A stretch of DNA of 64,000 nt from Gammaproteobacteria bacterium (GCA_020849475.1 JADLGE010000034.1:85286-149285); one strand, 5' to 3'; positions 19,665 to 29,832 are shown, numbered from the stretch's first letter. Notes: generated from the sequence alone by a model not told the origin. Numbers and translations: made by a program.

Positions 19665-20441
19665 ATGATCAACGAATTGTTTTCCGTGGCGGGCAAGACC
19701 GTGTTCATTACCGGCGGCTCGCGTGGCATCGGCCTCATGATGGCGCACGGTTTCGTGGCGGCCGGCGCGCGCGTCTATATCTCGTCGCGCAAGAAAGACG
19801 TGTGCGACGCTGCCGCGGCCGATTTGAGCAAGCTCGGCACCTGCATCTCGCTGCCAGCGGATCTCGGCAAATTGAGCGAAGTCGAACGGGTGGCGACCGA
19901 ACTCCTGGCGCGCGAAGAGAACTTGCATGTGCTCATCAACAATGCCGGCGCGACCTGGGGCAGCACCATCGACGCGTTTCCCGAGGCGGGCTGGGACAAA
20001 GTCATGGACTTGAACGTCAAGTCGCCGTTCTTCCTGTTGCAAAAGCTGTTGCCGGGCCTTGAACGCGCAGCGCACGCCGGCGATCCGGCGCGCGTCATCA
20101 ATGTCGGCTCGGTCGACGGCATGCACACGCCGCTGTTCGAAAATTTCTCCTACGCGTCGTCCAAGGCCGCGTTGCATCACCTGACGCGCATGCTGGCCGC
20201 GCACCTCGCCAAGCGCCACATCAACGTCAACTGCATTGCGCCCGGCCCTTTCGACACCGACATGATGCGGCCCATGGTCAATTCCATGGGCCTGGACGGT
20301 GTCACGTCCAACGTGCCCATGGGCCGCATGGGCGATACCCTGGATGCGGCTGGCGTCGCCATCTTCCTGGCGGCCCGCGCGTCGGCCTATGTCACTGGCA
20401 CGGTGCTGCCGGTAGACGGCGGCCTGTTCGGCGCGTCCTGA
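19665..20441 (+). CDS. SDR-family oxidoreductase
   Basis: 258 residues of a classical short-chain dehydrogenase: TGGSRGIG at 16-23 for NAD(P) binding, NNAG at 92-95, and catalytic Ser149, Tyr163, Lys167 (YASSK). The C-terminal GTVLPVDGGLFG is typical of the FabG/gluconate-5-dehydrogenase-like group. It probably oxidises or reduces a hydroxyl or keto group; substrate not evident. Same strand as the nitrilase, separated by a REP element. Confidence 0.9.
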   Translation: MINELFSVAGKTVFITGGSRGIGLMMAHGFVAAGARVYISSRKKDVCDAAAADLSKLGTCISLPADLGKLSEVERVATELLAREENLHVLINNAGATWGSTIDAFPEAGWDKVMDLNVKSPFFLLQKLLPGLERAAHAGDPARVINVGSVDGMHTPLFENFSYASSKAALHHLTRMLAAHLAKRHINVNCIAPGPFDTDMMRPMVNSMGLDGVTSNVPMGRMGDTLDAAGVAIFLAARASAYVTGTVLPVDGGLFGAS

Positions 20442-20512
20442 GGGGCGGCCGGCATGCCAGCGTCGAACCGCGCCGCGATGACAAGCGCGGCGCCTGTCTG
20501 AGCACACGCGGC

Positions 20513-21130
20513 ATGGCGACGCTCGATTCCTCATTCTCATCGTTGCTGGAAGGGTACGACCTCGCGCAGCTGGATCGCCACGACGGCGCCATCTATGCCC
20601 TGTGCCGTGATTGGCGTCTGCGCTATTTCAACGATGGCTGGCGGCAGTTCGCCAATGACAACGGCGGTGAGCCCGTGCTGAGTCAGGCATGGCCGCTGGG
20701 CGCGGCGATATTCGAGGCGTTTTCGCCCTTGCCGCTGCGCGAATTCTTCGAGTTCCATTACCGCGAATGCCTGCGCGAAGCGCGCGTGTGGAGTCACGAC
20801 TATGAATGCTCGAGCGCATCGAGCTTTCGGCGTTTTCGGCAATTCGTCTATCCCGTGTATGGCAACGGTGTGCTGGTCGTCAATTCGAAACTGGTCGAAC
20901 GTGAACATGACGCACCTCCAGTGCGGAGCGCGATGTCGGTCGATTACCGCGACCGCGCCGGACTGATACATCAGTGCGCGCACTGTCGCAGAATCCGCTC
21001 CGCGCACAATCACGACAGTTGGGATTGGGTGCCGGCCTGGGTCACGCACATGCCGGCGCGTTGCAGTCATGGTCTGTGCCCGACCTGCCTGGTGTTTTAC
21101 TACTTGAAGCCCGGAGCGGCCTCCACCTGA
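20513..21130 (+). CDS. PAS-like protein with C-terminal Cys motifs
   Basis: 205 residues. The N-terminal 120 resemble a PAS-type sensor fold (AIYALCRDWRLRYFNDGWRQFA). The C-terminus has CAHCRRIR and, 35 residues on, SHGLCPTCL, a CxxC...CxxC pattern seen at the ends of some PAS signalling proteins and probably metal-binding or redox-active. There is no output domain. It lies upstream of the LuxR-type regulator and hybrid kinase and may feed into them. Confidence 0.6.
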   Translation: MATLDSSFSSLLEGYDLAQLDRHDGAIYALCRDWRLRYFNDGWRQFANDNGGEPVLSQAWPLGAAIFEAFSPLPLREFFEFHYRECLREARVWSHDYECSSASSFRRFRQFVYPVYGNGVLVVNSKLVEREHDAPPVRSAMSVDYRDRAGLIHQCAHCRRIRSAHNHDSWDWVPAWVTHMPARCSHGLCPTCLVFYYLKPGAAST

Positions 21131-21420
21131 GGCAGGGAATTACTGCGATATTGCTCGCGCATCGCGAATATCCCCATGCTTCGTGGGTTGGTTGCGGCTG
21201 CCGCTTATGGCTAGCATCACGCAGGAATGCTCGGCCTGCCCAGCGCAGGTTGCTGGCGATGTCTTGCAGGGATGATGTCGTTCACAGGATTACGGGCTAC
21301 CCCAGCAATGGTGCTCATCGTTTCACTTGATGGTCTGGCCTGCGGCGCTATCGCCGCCACGGCCCATGCGATCGCGCCATGATGCGAGCAACGATTCCTT
21401 CCTTCGAGCAGGCCTGAGTC

Positions 21421-22071
21421 GTGGCAATTGATGTGATGCTGGTCGACGACCACCCGCTGATGCTGCGTGGCCTGCATGCGCTGTTGAGCAGTCACGCCGA
21501 CGTGAGTGTGGTGGCGCAGGTCAGCGACGCCACGCAGGTCACGTCCTGCCTGCGCCAGATGCGCCCCCAGGTGATGGTGCTGGATCTCATGATGCCCGAG
21601 CACAACGGCTTCGACGTGATGGCGAACCTCGCCCAGGAACATAGCCCGCCGCGTGTCGTTGTACTCACCATGATGAACGAGAGCGGCTATGTACGCCGCG
21701 CACTCGCGCTGGGTGCGATGGGCTATGTGCTGAAGAACGCCGCGAGCACCGAACTGCTGGAGGCGGTGCTATGCGTGGCGCGTGGCGAAATCTACTTGGG
21801 ATCAGGCTTGGCCGGGGATGGCTATCCCGCGCCTGGCGCGAGAGACTTGCCGCCCGACGATGATCCTTTCAACAGCCTGACGCGCAGGGAACTTGAGATC
21901 CTGCGCCTGGTGGCCGATGGACTGACCAATAACGAAGTCGCGGTGCGTCTCGCCATCGGTGTGCGCACCGTCGAGACCCATCGCGCCAACGTCATGCGCA
22001 AGTTGAACCTGCGCAGTCACCGCGATCTCATTCGCCTCGCCATTGCACGCAAGCTCATCGAGCTCGAATGA
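21421..22071 (+). CDS. NarL/FixJ-type response regulator
   Basis: 216 residues. The receiver domain has acidic residues VDDHP, phospho-acceptor Asp in VLDLMMPEHNG, and the conserved Lys in YVLKNA. The C-terminal LuxR helix-turn-helix reads LTRRELEILRLVADGLTNNEVA and VETHRANVMRKL. It is a DNA-binding response regulator whose partner is probably the hybrid kinase encoded next. The start is a GTG that restores the usual receiver N-terminus. Confidence 0.92.
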   Translation: MAIDVMLVDDHPLMLRGLHALLSSHADVSVVAQVSDATQVTSCLRQMRPQVMVLDLMMPEHNGFDVMANLAQEHSPPRVVVLTMMNESGYVRRALALGAMGYVLKNAASTELLEAVLCVARGEIYLGSGLAGDGYPAPGARDLPPDDDPFNSLTRRELEILRLVADGLTNNEVAVRLAIGVRTVETHRANVMRKLNLRSHRDLIRLAIARKLIELE

Positions 22072-22132
22072 TTGCGCAGCGTTGGCCCGCTGCCATATCA
22101 GCATCGGCTGACGTGCGCCGCGTGCGCAATCT

Positions 22133-22148
22133 TCCGTAGCGTTACGGA
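22133..22148. promoter_or_regulatory. Inverted repeat between regulator and kinase genes
   Basis: Arms TCCGTA and TACGGA with a GCGT spacer lie in the 217-base gap before the hybrid kinase. Possible operator for the adjacent LuxR-type regulator; arms this short also occur by chance. Confidence 0.25.
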
Positions 22149-22288
22149 TAGGCAGGACGGAGAAGCCCTACTAGCATTCCTGCTGTGTCCGCTGATTGTG
22201 ATCATGCAACGACTATCGGCGGTCACGGGGTGGCGCGGCATGGGTTGTGCGCCAGTCGTCATCGTCTCGAGCGGGGAGCGGATTGCCG

Positions 22289-25200
22289 ATGGACAGCGCC
22301 ATGCACGGCGCCACGGCTGACACCGTGTTGGTGTTGGCCGGCAGCCATGCACACGGCAGTGAAGTCGCGGTGCAGCTGGCAGCGCATGGGACGCAATGGG
22401 CGGCGATCGACGGCGATACGGATGTTGTTGCACTGCTGCGCCTCGCGGCGCCGCGCCTGCTGGTGCTGGTCGACGCGGCGCGGCCCGATGCTGATGGTCC
22501 CGCGCTGTGCCGCCGTTTGAAGCGCGACCGCGACAGTGCCGAAATTCCGCTTTTGATTCTGGCCTCACTCGCCAGCGCCGATGAGATAGAACGCGCGCTG
22601 GACTGCGAAGCCGATCACTTCATGCCCTGGCCCTGTGCGGCCACACAATTGCAGGAACGCGTCGCCGAACTGCTTGCCGTCGGCGCCAGCACGGGCCCCG
22701 ATGCCGCCGAGCGCATCAGCACGCGGGAATTCGCCAGGCATCGCGCTCATCATGGAGACAGTCGGCGGGAGATCCTGTCGCTGCTGGCGGCGGCCCATGG
22801 TCAGGCTCAGCAGGCCGCGAGCTCAGAGGCGGTGTTGCGCCAGCACGGCGACGCGTTTGACGAGCGGCATCGGCTGCTCGAAGCCAAGCGCCAGCTGGAG
22901 CTCAGTAACCAGGCCCTGGCGCGGCGCGAGGAGGAACTGCGCTCGGTAGTCGAGTTCATGGCCGACTGCGTGATCACCATCGATGAACAAGGTGTCATCC
23001 AGGCCGCCAACAAGGTCGTCAGCGCGGTGTTCGGCTGGTCGATGGAAGAAGTGCTGGGGTGCAATGTGTCGATGCTCATGCCCGAGCCGACCCGCGGTCA
23101 CCATGACGGTTACCTGTCGCGCTACCTGCGCGGTGGCGAGCGCGGCGTGATCGGCAAGCGGCGCATGGTCGAGGGACTGCGCAAGGATGGCGAGCGCGTG
23201 ATGGTGGAACTCGCCGTCAGTGAATATCTCGTGCACGGCAAGCGCTACTACACCGGCATCGTGCGCGATGTGGGTGAGCGCGTGCGCATCCTCGCCGAAT
23301 TGGAGACGGCGCGCGTCGAAGCGGAGCGTGCCAATCGCGCCAAGTCGGAATTCCTGGCGACCATGAGCCATGAGATCCGTACGCCCATGAACGGCGTGAT
23401 CGGCATGATTGAAGTGCTGCAGCAGAGCAGCCTCAAGGGCTACCAGGTGGAGATGGTCAATCTCATTCGCGACTCGGCCTTCGCGCTATTGACCATCATC
23501 GACCGCATTCTGGACTTTTCCAAGCTCGAGGCCGGTGCGCTCGAGGTCGAGCATGCGCCGATGTCGCTGGGCGAAGTGATCGAATCGGCTTGCGGCATGC
23601 TTGATCATCTGGCGGTTAAGAAGGGCGTTGACCTTACCTTCTTTGTCGCTCCCGAAATTCCAGCGCGGATAAGCGGCGACGCGCTGCGCGTGCGCCAGGT
23701 GCTGATCAATCTCATCGGCAATGCCATCAAGTTCAGCAGTGAAGCGGGCAAGCGCGGCGAAGTGGCGGTGCGCGCCGAATCCATCGCGCACACGGCCGAT
23801 GAGGTGACGGTCGAACTGCGCGTCATCGACAACGGCATCGGCATGGACGCCGCCACCCAGGCGCGGCTGTTCGCGCCGTTTTCGCAGGCCGATGCCTCGA
23901 CCACGCGCCGCTTTGGCGGCACCGGGCTGGGCCTTGCGATCACGCGTCGCCTGGTGTCGCTCATGCACGGCAGCATCACCGTCGACAGTCAAAGCGGCAG
24001 CGGCTCGACCTTCGTCGTCACGCTCGCTTTCGGGTTGGGCGTGGACCCGCCGCCGGTGCATCCGATTGCCAGTGAGGTACGGCAACTGCGGTGCCTGGTG
24101 ATCGGCGCCGAGCGCGGCATGTCGGCCGATCTCGTGCGCTATCTCAACGCCGCCGGCGCCCAGGTGGCGCGGCTGTCCAACCTTGCCGACTTCACGACGG
24201 TGGCGGCGCTCGGCTTCGCCGATACGCACGGCCCGCTGGTGTGCGTGGTCGATGCCGGCCATGGGGTGGTGTCGCCGCTGGAAATGCGTGAATCCCTGCA
24301 ACGCCGGCTCGGCGTCGCGGTGCCGCTGGTGGTGGTGGTGGTCGAGCGCGGTAAACGGCGTCAGGTGCGCCAGCTCGCTGACAATCTGATCGTGGTCGAC
24401 GGCAATGTCCTGAGTCCCGCCACCCTGCTGCGCGCCGTCGCGGTGGCCAGCGGTCGTGCTGCCATGACCGGTGAACGCGGCGTCGGCGGCAAGAGCGAAC
24501 GCGCGCTGCGCGCGCCTACGCGCGAACAGGCCTTGCTGGATGGTCGTCTGATCCTGGTGGCGGAAGATAACGACATCAATCAGAAAGTCATCCTGCGTCA
24601 GCTTGCCTTGCTCGGCTACACGGCGGATGTCGCCGTCAACGGTCGCGAAGCGCTGGAGCTCTGGCAACAGCAAAGCTATGCCTTGTTGTTGACCGATCTG
24701 CACATGCCGGAGATGGATGGCTACGATCTCACCCGCGCGATACGCGAGCTTGAAGCAGGCATCGTGCGCCGACCGATAGTCGCCTTGACCGCCAATGCCT
24801 TGAGGTCCGAAGTCGAGAACTGTCGCGAGGTCGGCATGGACGACTATCTCAGTAAACCCGCCACGCTCGATGCCTTGCGCACGATGCTCGGAAAATGGTT
24901 GCCGGCACATCCTGAGGCGGGCACCGAGTCGGCGGAAAGATCGATGGACGCCAGCCTTGTCGATACTGAAGCCTTGCGCGCCCTGGTCGGCAATGATGTT
25001 GAACTCATCAAGGCCTTGCTGCGCGAGTTTCGTCAGTCCGCCAGTGCGCAGGTGGCATTGCTGGGCGCGGCCTGCCGGCGCGCCGACCACGCCGAGTCGG
25101 CGCTGGTCGCGCACAAATTGAAATCGGCCGCCCGTGCGGTCGGCGCGCACACTTTGGCCGATCTCTGCGCCGAGATTGAACGTGACGGCGGCACCGCCGA

Positions 25201-25309
25201 CGCTGTGCGTCTCGACACGTTTGCAACGCGGGTCGATGACGAATTCCTGCGTGTCGATGCCATGCTCGCCAGGCATCTGGGCGCGGACCACCGGTGGGGA
25301 TCGCCATGA
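22289..25309 (+). CDS. Hybrid sensor histidine kinase with HPt
   Basis: 1006 residues. Order: a receiver-like domain (1-140) lacking the conserved Lys (FMPWP instead of KP); a PAS domain (about 215-330, FixL-like VEFMADCVITIDEQG and RDVGERVRI); HisKA with His361 (SHEIRTPMNG); an HATPase (IDNGIGM, FGGTGLGLAI); a degenerate receiver (about 595-730); a full receiver with Asp803 (LTDLHMPEMDG); and an HPt domain with His942 (AHKLKSAAR). No membrane helices are visible, so it senses in the cytoplasm. The start 22289 has GGGGAG upstream. Its stop overlaps the next gene (ATGA). Confidence 0.9.
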   Translation: MDSAMHGATADTVLVLAGSHAHGSEVAVQLAAHGTQWAAIDGDTDVVALLRLAAPRLLVLVDAARPDADGPALCRRLKRDRDSAEIPLLILASLASADEIERALDCEADHFMPWPCAATQLQERVAELLAVGASTGPDAAERISTREFARHRAHHGDSRREILSLLAAAHGQAQQAASSEAVLRQHGDAFDERHRLLEAKRQLELSNQALARREEELRSVVEFMADCVITIDEQGVIQAANKVVSAVFGWSMEEVLGCNVSMLMPEPTRGHHDGYLSRYLRGGERGVIGKRRMVEGLRKDGERVMVELAVSEYLVHGKRYYTGIVRDVGERVRILAELETARVEAERANRAKSEFLATMSHEIRTPMNGVIGMIEVLQQSSLKGYQVEMVNLIRDSAFALLTIIDRILDFSKLEAGALEVEHAPMSLGEVIESACGMLDHLAVKKGVDLTFFVAPEIPARISGDALRVRQVLINLIGNAIKFSSEAGKRGEVAVRAESIAHTADEVTVELRVIDNGIGMDAATQARLFAPFSQADASTTRRFGGTGLGLAITRRLVSLMHGSITVDSQSGSGSTFVVTLAFGLGVDPPPVHPIASEVRQLRCLVIGAERGMSADLVRYLNAAGAQVARLSNLADFTTVAALGFADTHGPLVCVVDAGHGVVSPLEMRESLQRRLGVAVPLVVVVVERGKRRQVRQLADNLIVVDGNVLSPATLLRAVAVASGRAAMTGERGVGGKSERALRAPTREQALLDGRLILVAEDNDINQKVILRQLALLGYTADVAVNGREALELWQQQSYALLLTDLHMPEMDGYDLTRAIRELEAGIVRRPIVALTANALRSEVENCREVGMDDYLSKPATLDALRTMLGKWLPAHPEAGTESAERSMDASLVDTEALRALVGNDVELIKALLREFRQSASAQVALLGAACRRADHAESALVAHKLKSAARAVGAHTLADLCAEIERDGGTADAVRLDTFATRVDDEFLRVDAMLARHLGADHRWGSP

Positions 25310-27747
25310 CGGAGCTCGACTCGCCGCACCCGACCGACAACGCAGGCGGCCCGCGGGTGCTGGTGATAGACGATGATGCTTTCATGCGCTCGCTTGTCAC
25401 GCACCTGTTGCGCACGCTCGCGGTTGAGGACGTGCACGAAGCCGGCAATGGCAGTGAAGCGCTGGCCGCGGTGAGCATGGCCGGCGCGGCGGGCTTCGAC
25501 CTCATGATCTGCGATCTGGAAATGCCGGAATCCGACGGCATGGAGTTCATGCGTCGACTCGCCGAGTCCGGCGTCGGCGCCGCGCTGCTGGTGCTGAGCG
25601 GCAAGTCGTCCGGTGTGCTGCACAGCGCCGAGGTGATGGGCATGGCGCTGGGCTTGAACGTGGTGGGCAGCGCGCCCAAGCCGCCCACGCTCGCAGTGAT
25701 CGAGGCGGCCCTGCAACGCAGCCAGCCGCGGGTGCGTCCGGTGCATCTCGCACCCGGGCCGACGGTGTCGGTGCTCGAGCTTGGCAGGGCGCTCGACGCG
25801 CGCGAGTTCGAGCCTTTTTTTCAGCCCAAGGTGTGGCTCGAAAGTCAGGCGCTGTACGGCTGCGAAGCCTTGGTGCGTTGGCGTCATCCTGACTACGGCG
25901 TGCTGTCGCCCGCGCTGTTCGTGCCGCAGGTGGAAGCCGCGGGCCTCATGGAGCGGCTGACCTTCAGCATGCTCGAGCAGTCCATCGCCTGGTGCCGGCG
26001 CTGGCATGCGCGGGGCATTCGCATCCCAGTCAGCGTCAACCTGTCGATGTCCTCGCTCGAGATCCCCGACATTGCCGAACGCATCGTCGAGCTGGTGCGC
26101 GCGGCCGACCTGGTGGCGGCCGATCTGGTGCTGGAGATCACCGAGACCATCGCGATGCTGAATGTCGCCCGCTGCCTGGAAACGCTGCTGCGTTTTCGGG
26201 TCAAGGGTTTTGGCCTGTCGATAGACGATTTCGGCACCGGCTTTTCATCCTTGCAACAGCTCGAGCGCGTGCCTTACACCGAACTCAAGATTGATCGCAG
26301 CTTCGTCGATGGCGCCGCGCACCAGGAGCGACTGCGCACGGTGCTCGAGACCAGCGTTTCAATAGCGCGTCGTCTTGGCATGAGTTCGGTGGCGGAAGGT
26401 GTCGAAAGCCATGCCGACTGGCTATGTCTGCGCGACATCGGCTGCGACGCGGCGCAGGGCTATTACATTGCCAAACCGATGGCGGGCGAGGATTTTCTGG
26501 ACTTCAGCCAAAACTGGCGACACACCGGCGCCAGCGGCGAACTGCTCGAGCGGCGGGCGCTTGCGCGACGTCGCCGTGCATGCGTCGCGGCGCCGCTCGG
26601 CCATGGCCCGCTCGATAACGAGGCGGACCGCCCGGCCGTCATCGTGGTGGCCGATGACGACGCCGGCATGCGCCAAATCCTCGGTGTGTTTCTCGAAGAC
26701 ATTCCAGGCCAGGTGCACATGTGCAGTGATGGTCGCGCGGCGCTTGACGCCGCGTTGCGTCTGCGTCCCGACGTGATGCTGGTCGACATGAACATGCCGC
26801 TGCTGCGCGGCGACGATCTTTGTCGGCAGATACGCGTGACCGCACACACCGCCGCCATTCCGGTGTTGGTCATCACCGGCGACGACAGCGACGCGACGCG
26901 TCGCGATGCGCTGCTGGCCGGCGCCACCGATGTCATCACCAAGCCGCTGCAGAAAGCCGAGCTCTTGATGCGCATTCGCAATCTCATCGCGCTGCAACGC
27001 GCGCAGCGCGAAGTCGGGCATTCGCGCCTGCTGCTGGAAGAGCACAAGGCGCGACATATCCGCGCGATGTTCGCGCGCTATGTTTCGCCGAGCCTGGTCG
27101 ATCGCATTCTCACCGACACCGACGGCGAGACCCACGTCAACCTGCTGGAGCTGGCGCGGCGCTGCCATGCGGTGGTGCTGTTTGCCGATCTGCGTGGCTT
27201 CACGCAGTTGTCCGAGATTCTGGAGCCGGTGACGGTGGCCGGCTTGCTCGACGAATTCTTCGCCATGCTGGTGGCGGTCACGCACGAGCACGACGGCACG
27301 ACCTTGAGCATGGCCGGCGATTGCCTGCTGGTGGCCTTCAACGTGCCTTACACGCAGGGCGACGCGGAGGCGCGGGCGCTGCGCGCCGCGCAGGCCATGC
27401 ATGCCGGCTTTGAATCATTGGCCAGCGGCTGGGAGAGTTCCCTCGGCGTGCGGGCAGGGCTCGGTATCGGTATCAATGCCGGCAAGGTGGTGGCCGGCAA
27501 TATCGGCGCGCCGAGCTATGTCAGCTTCACACTCATCGGCGATACGGTGAACGTCGCCGCGCGTCTCAAGGATCGGGCCCGCGCCGGCGAGATCCTGGTC
27601 ACCGAGCAGGTGCTGAACAAACTCGACGAGGCGCAAGCGCGCAATGCGGTGAAAGTGCCGGTGGTGAGTCTCAAGGGCAAGCGTGAGCCGATGGATGTCT
27701 ACAGCTTCATCATCACGCCGCGTGCCGAACTGGCGCCCTCCGGCTAG
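25306..27747 (+). CDS. REC-EAL-REC-class III nucleotide cyclase
   Basis: 813 residues. Order: a receiver (about 15-140, Asp in ICDLEMPESDG); an EAL c-di-GMP phosphodiesterase with EALVRW at 187, VNLS, EITET, IDDFGTGFSS, LKIDRS and AEGVES all present; a second receiver (VDMNMPLLRG, ITKPL); and a class III adenylate/guanylate cyclase domain with metal Asp628 and Asp672 and transition-state Asn749 and Arg753. The EAL site looks active. The cyclase has Ser668 where adenylate cyclases carry the base-recognising Lys. The ATG overlaps the kinase stop, so both are probably co-translated, and the kinase HPt could phosphorylate these receivers. Confidence 0.88.
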   Translation: MTELDSPHPTDNAGGPRVLVIDDDAFMRSLVTHLLRTLAVEDVHEAGNGSEALAAVSMAGAAGFDLMICDLEMPESDGMEFMRRLAESGVGAALLVLSGKSSGVLHSAEVMGMALGLNVVGSAPKPPTLAVIEAALQRSQPRVRPVHLAPGPTVSVLELGRALDAREFEPFFQPKVWLESQALYGCEALVRWRHPDYGVLSPALFVPQVEAAGLMERLTFSMLEQSIAWCRRWHARGIRIPVSVNLSMSSLEIPDIAERIVELVRAADLVAADLVLEITETIAMLNVARCLETLLRFRVKGFGLSIDDFGTGFSSLQQLERVPYTELKIDRSFVDGAAHQERLRTVLETSVSIARRLGMSSVAEGVESHADWLCLRDIGCDAAQGYYIAKPMAGEDFLDFSQNWRHTGASGELLERRALARRRRACVAAPLGHGPLDNEADRPAVIVVADDDAGMRQILGVFLEDIPGQVHMCSDGRAALDAALRLRPDVMLVDMNMPLLRGDDLCRQIRVTAHTAAIPVLVITGDDSDATRRDALLAGATDVITKPLQKAELLMRIRNLIALQRAQREVGHSRLLLEEHKARHIRAMFARYVSPSLVDRILTDTDGETHVNLLELARRCHAVVLFADLRGFTQLSEILEPVTVAGLLDEFFAMLVAVTHEHDGTTLSMAGDCLLVAFNVPYTQGDAEARALRAAQAMHAGFESLASGWESSLGVRAGLGIGINAGKVVAGNIGAPSYVSFTLIGDTVNVAARLKDRARAGEILVTEQVLNKLDEAQARNAVKVPVVSLKGKREPMDVYSFIITPRAELAPSG

Positions 27748-29396
27748 CGTCTGTCTTCCAACACCATCGCCGCACCTTTCTCGGCAATCATGGTCACCGG
27801 CGCATTGGTATTGCCGGAGGTGATGCGCGGCATGATGGAGGCATCGATGACGCGCAGTCCGCGTATGCCCTGTACGCGCAGGCGGCCATCGACCACCGCT
27901 TCGGCATCGCTGCCCATGCGGCATGTGCCGACTGGATGGAAGATGGTGGTGCCCAGATCGCCCGCCGCGCGGCGCAGCTCGTCGTCGCTGTCGCAGGCCG
28001 GCCCCGGGCGGAATTCCTCGGGCGCGAAGCGCGCCAGCGCCGGCGCCTGCATGATGCGGCGCGTGAAGCGCATGGCATCGACCGCGACGCGCAGATCGTC
28101 TTCGGCGGAAAGATAGTTAAGCGCGATGACTGGCTGGGCGCCGGCTTCACGGCTGGCGATATGCACGTAGCCGCGACTCTCGGGTCGCAGGTTGCACACC
28201 GACGGCGTGATGGCCGGAAATTCATGCAAGGGTGAGCCGAATTTATCCAGCGTCAGCGGCTGCACATGCCATTCGATGTTCGGCACCTCGCGCGTCGGGT
28301 CGCTGCGCGCGAACGCGCCAAGCTGGCTGGGCGGCATGGTCAAGGGCCCGCGCCGGCGCACGAGATAATCGAGCCCCATGAGCGCGCGGCCGAGCAGCGA
28401 ATTGGCCTGCTCGTTGAGCGTGCGGGTGTTGTGCACCTTGTACATCATGCGAATCTGCAGATGGTCCTGCAGGTTGGCGCCGACCGCCGGCATGTCGTGA
28501 ACGACCTCGATGCCGTGCTCGCGCAACAGCGCCGCCGGGCCCACGCCCGACAGCTGCAGAATCTGTGGCGAGGCGATGGCGCCGGCCGCGAGTATGACTT
28601 CGCGCCGCGCCCGCACCTCGGCTTCCGGCGCGCCCTTGACGCGGAAACGCACGCCGCGCGCGCGCTTCTCACCGTCGTGCTGGTCAAAGGCGAGCGTCGT
28701 CACCAGCGCATGGGTGATGACGGTCAGATTGGGGCGATGGCGCACCGGGTGTAGAAAGGCCTTGGCGTTGCTCCAGCGCACGCCACGGCGCTGATTCATC
28801 TGGAAGTAGGCGCAGCCATCGTTGTTGCCGCGATTGAATTCCTTGATCGACGGGATGCCGGTCTCGGCCGCCGCCGCGCGCCAGGCGTCGAGAATGTCCC
28901 AGCTCACGCGTCGCTCTTCGACGCGCAGTTCGCCGCCCGCGCCGTGGAATGCGTCGGCGCCATGCACATAGTCTTCGCTGCGCTTGAACCACGGCAGCAC
29001 GTCTTGCCACGCCCAGCCGGGCAGGCCCTGCGCCGCCCAGTGGTCGTAGTCCGCGGCCTGGCCGCGCATGTAGATCATGGCGTTGATGGACGAGCAGCCG
29101 CCGAGCACGCGGCCGCGTGCATAGCCGAGACTGCGGCCATTGAGCCCCGGGTCTTCGGTGGTTTTGAAACACCAGTCAGTGCGCGGGTTGGCGATGGTGT
29201 AGAGGTAGCCTACCGGCACGTGTATCCAGAAATAATCATCCGCGCCGCCGGCTTCCAGCAGCAGCACGCGATTGTCCGGATCGGCGCTCAGGCGATTGGC
29301 AAGCAGGCAACCGGCGGAGCCGGCGCCCACGATGATGTAATCGAAGTCTTGCACGCAGTGGGCATGGGATGACGGCCGGGCCGTCATCCCATGCAT
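27744..29396 (-). CDS. GMC-family flavin oxidoreductase (choline-dehydrogenase-like)
   Basis: 550 residues of a glucose-methanol-choline oxidoreductase. The FAD motif is [19 protein letters not shown], the second signature is [18 protein letters not shown], and the C-terminal active site has HPVGTCRMG (His) and SGNTNAP (Asn). It oxidises an alcohol; the substrate may be aliphatic or choline-like. The start is M1 or M4. Its stop shares a CTAG with the convergent cyclase gene. Upstream is a GFA protein in the same direction, 7 bases away. Confidence 0.9.
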   Translation of the reverse strand: MHGMTARPSSHAHCVQDFDYIIVGAGSAGCLLANRLSADPDNRVLLLEAGGADDYFWIHVPVGYLYTIANPRTDWCFKTTEDPGLNGRSLGYARGRVLGGCSSINAMIYMRGQAADYDHWAAQGLPGWAWQDVLPWFKRSEDYVHGADAFHGAGGELRVEERRVSWDILDAWRAAAAETGIPSIKEFNRGNNDGCAYFQMNQRRGVRWSNAKAFLHPVRHRPNLTVITHALVTTLAFDQHDGEKRARGVRFRVKGAPEAEVRARREVILAAGAIASPQILQLSGVGPAALLREHGIEVVHDMPAVGANLQDHLQIRMMYKVHNTRTLNEQANSLLGRALMGLDYLVRRRGPLTMPPSQLGAFARSDPTREVPNIEWHVQPLTLDKFGSPLHEFPAITPSVCNLRPESRGYVHIASREAGAQPVIALNYLSAEDDLRVAVDAMRFTRRIMQAPALARFAPEEFRPGPACDSDDELRRAAGDLGTTIFHPVGTCRMGSDAEAVVDGRLRVQGIRGLRVIDASIMPRITSGNTNAPVTMIAEKGAAMVLEDRR

Positions 29397-29403
29397 GGCT
29401 CAC

Positions 29404-29832
29404 TTATTCCGGCAGGGTGTTGCCCGAGCCACCGAATTCCTTCGGCAGATCCGCGAACTTCGGCAGGCCGTCCTTCATCGAGATCATCTTCTCGCCGTAG
29501 AACACGTGCAGGCCGGGCTCGAATTTGAGCGTCGGCAGCACGGCCGCGAATACGTCGGACATGCCCATGCCCGGATGATCGTTCATCACGTGGCCGCCGC
29601 ACTTGGTGCACCACTTGCGGTGGCTGTTGTCGGTCTTGGCGAAGGTGCCGATGAGATCGGCGCCGGCCGTGATTTTGACCACGTCGCGCGGCCACAGCGC
29701 AAAGCTGTTGACCGGCCCGGCCGACCAGATGCGGCAGGATTCGCAATGGCAGATGCCCATCGCCGCCGGCGTGCCGCTGACTTCGAACTGCACGGCGCCG
29801 CAGAAGCAGCTGCCCTTGTGTGTATCACTCAT
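29404..29832 (-). CDS. GFA/CENP-V family protein
   Basis: 142 residues with the zinc-binding GFA fold: GSCFCGAVQFEV, CHCESCRIWSAGPVNSF and KWCTKCGGHV. Members include glutathione-dependent formaldehyde-activating enzymes, but most are uncharacterised. Here it probably handles a thiol adduct or an aldehyde, and the adjacent alcohol-oxidising GMC enzyme fits that loosely. Confidence 0.88.
   Translation of the reverse strand: MSDTHKGSCFCGAVQFEVSGTPAAMGICHCESCRIWSAGPVNSFALWPRDVVKITAGADLIGTFAKTDNSHRKWCTKCGGHVMNDHPGMGMSDVFAAVLPTLKFEPGLHVFYGEKMISMKDGLPKFADLPKEFGGSGNTLPE

Noticed and set aside
22133..22148. Considered calling the TCCGTA/TACGGA repeat a firm operator
   Set aside because: Six-base arms with a 4-base spacer are expected several times by chance in 64 kb; kept only as a weak regulatory candidate.
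23486..25291. 601-codon minus-strand open frame
   Set aside because: Antisense to the hybrid kinase, whose domains are clear.
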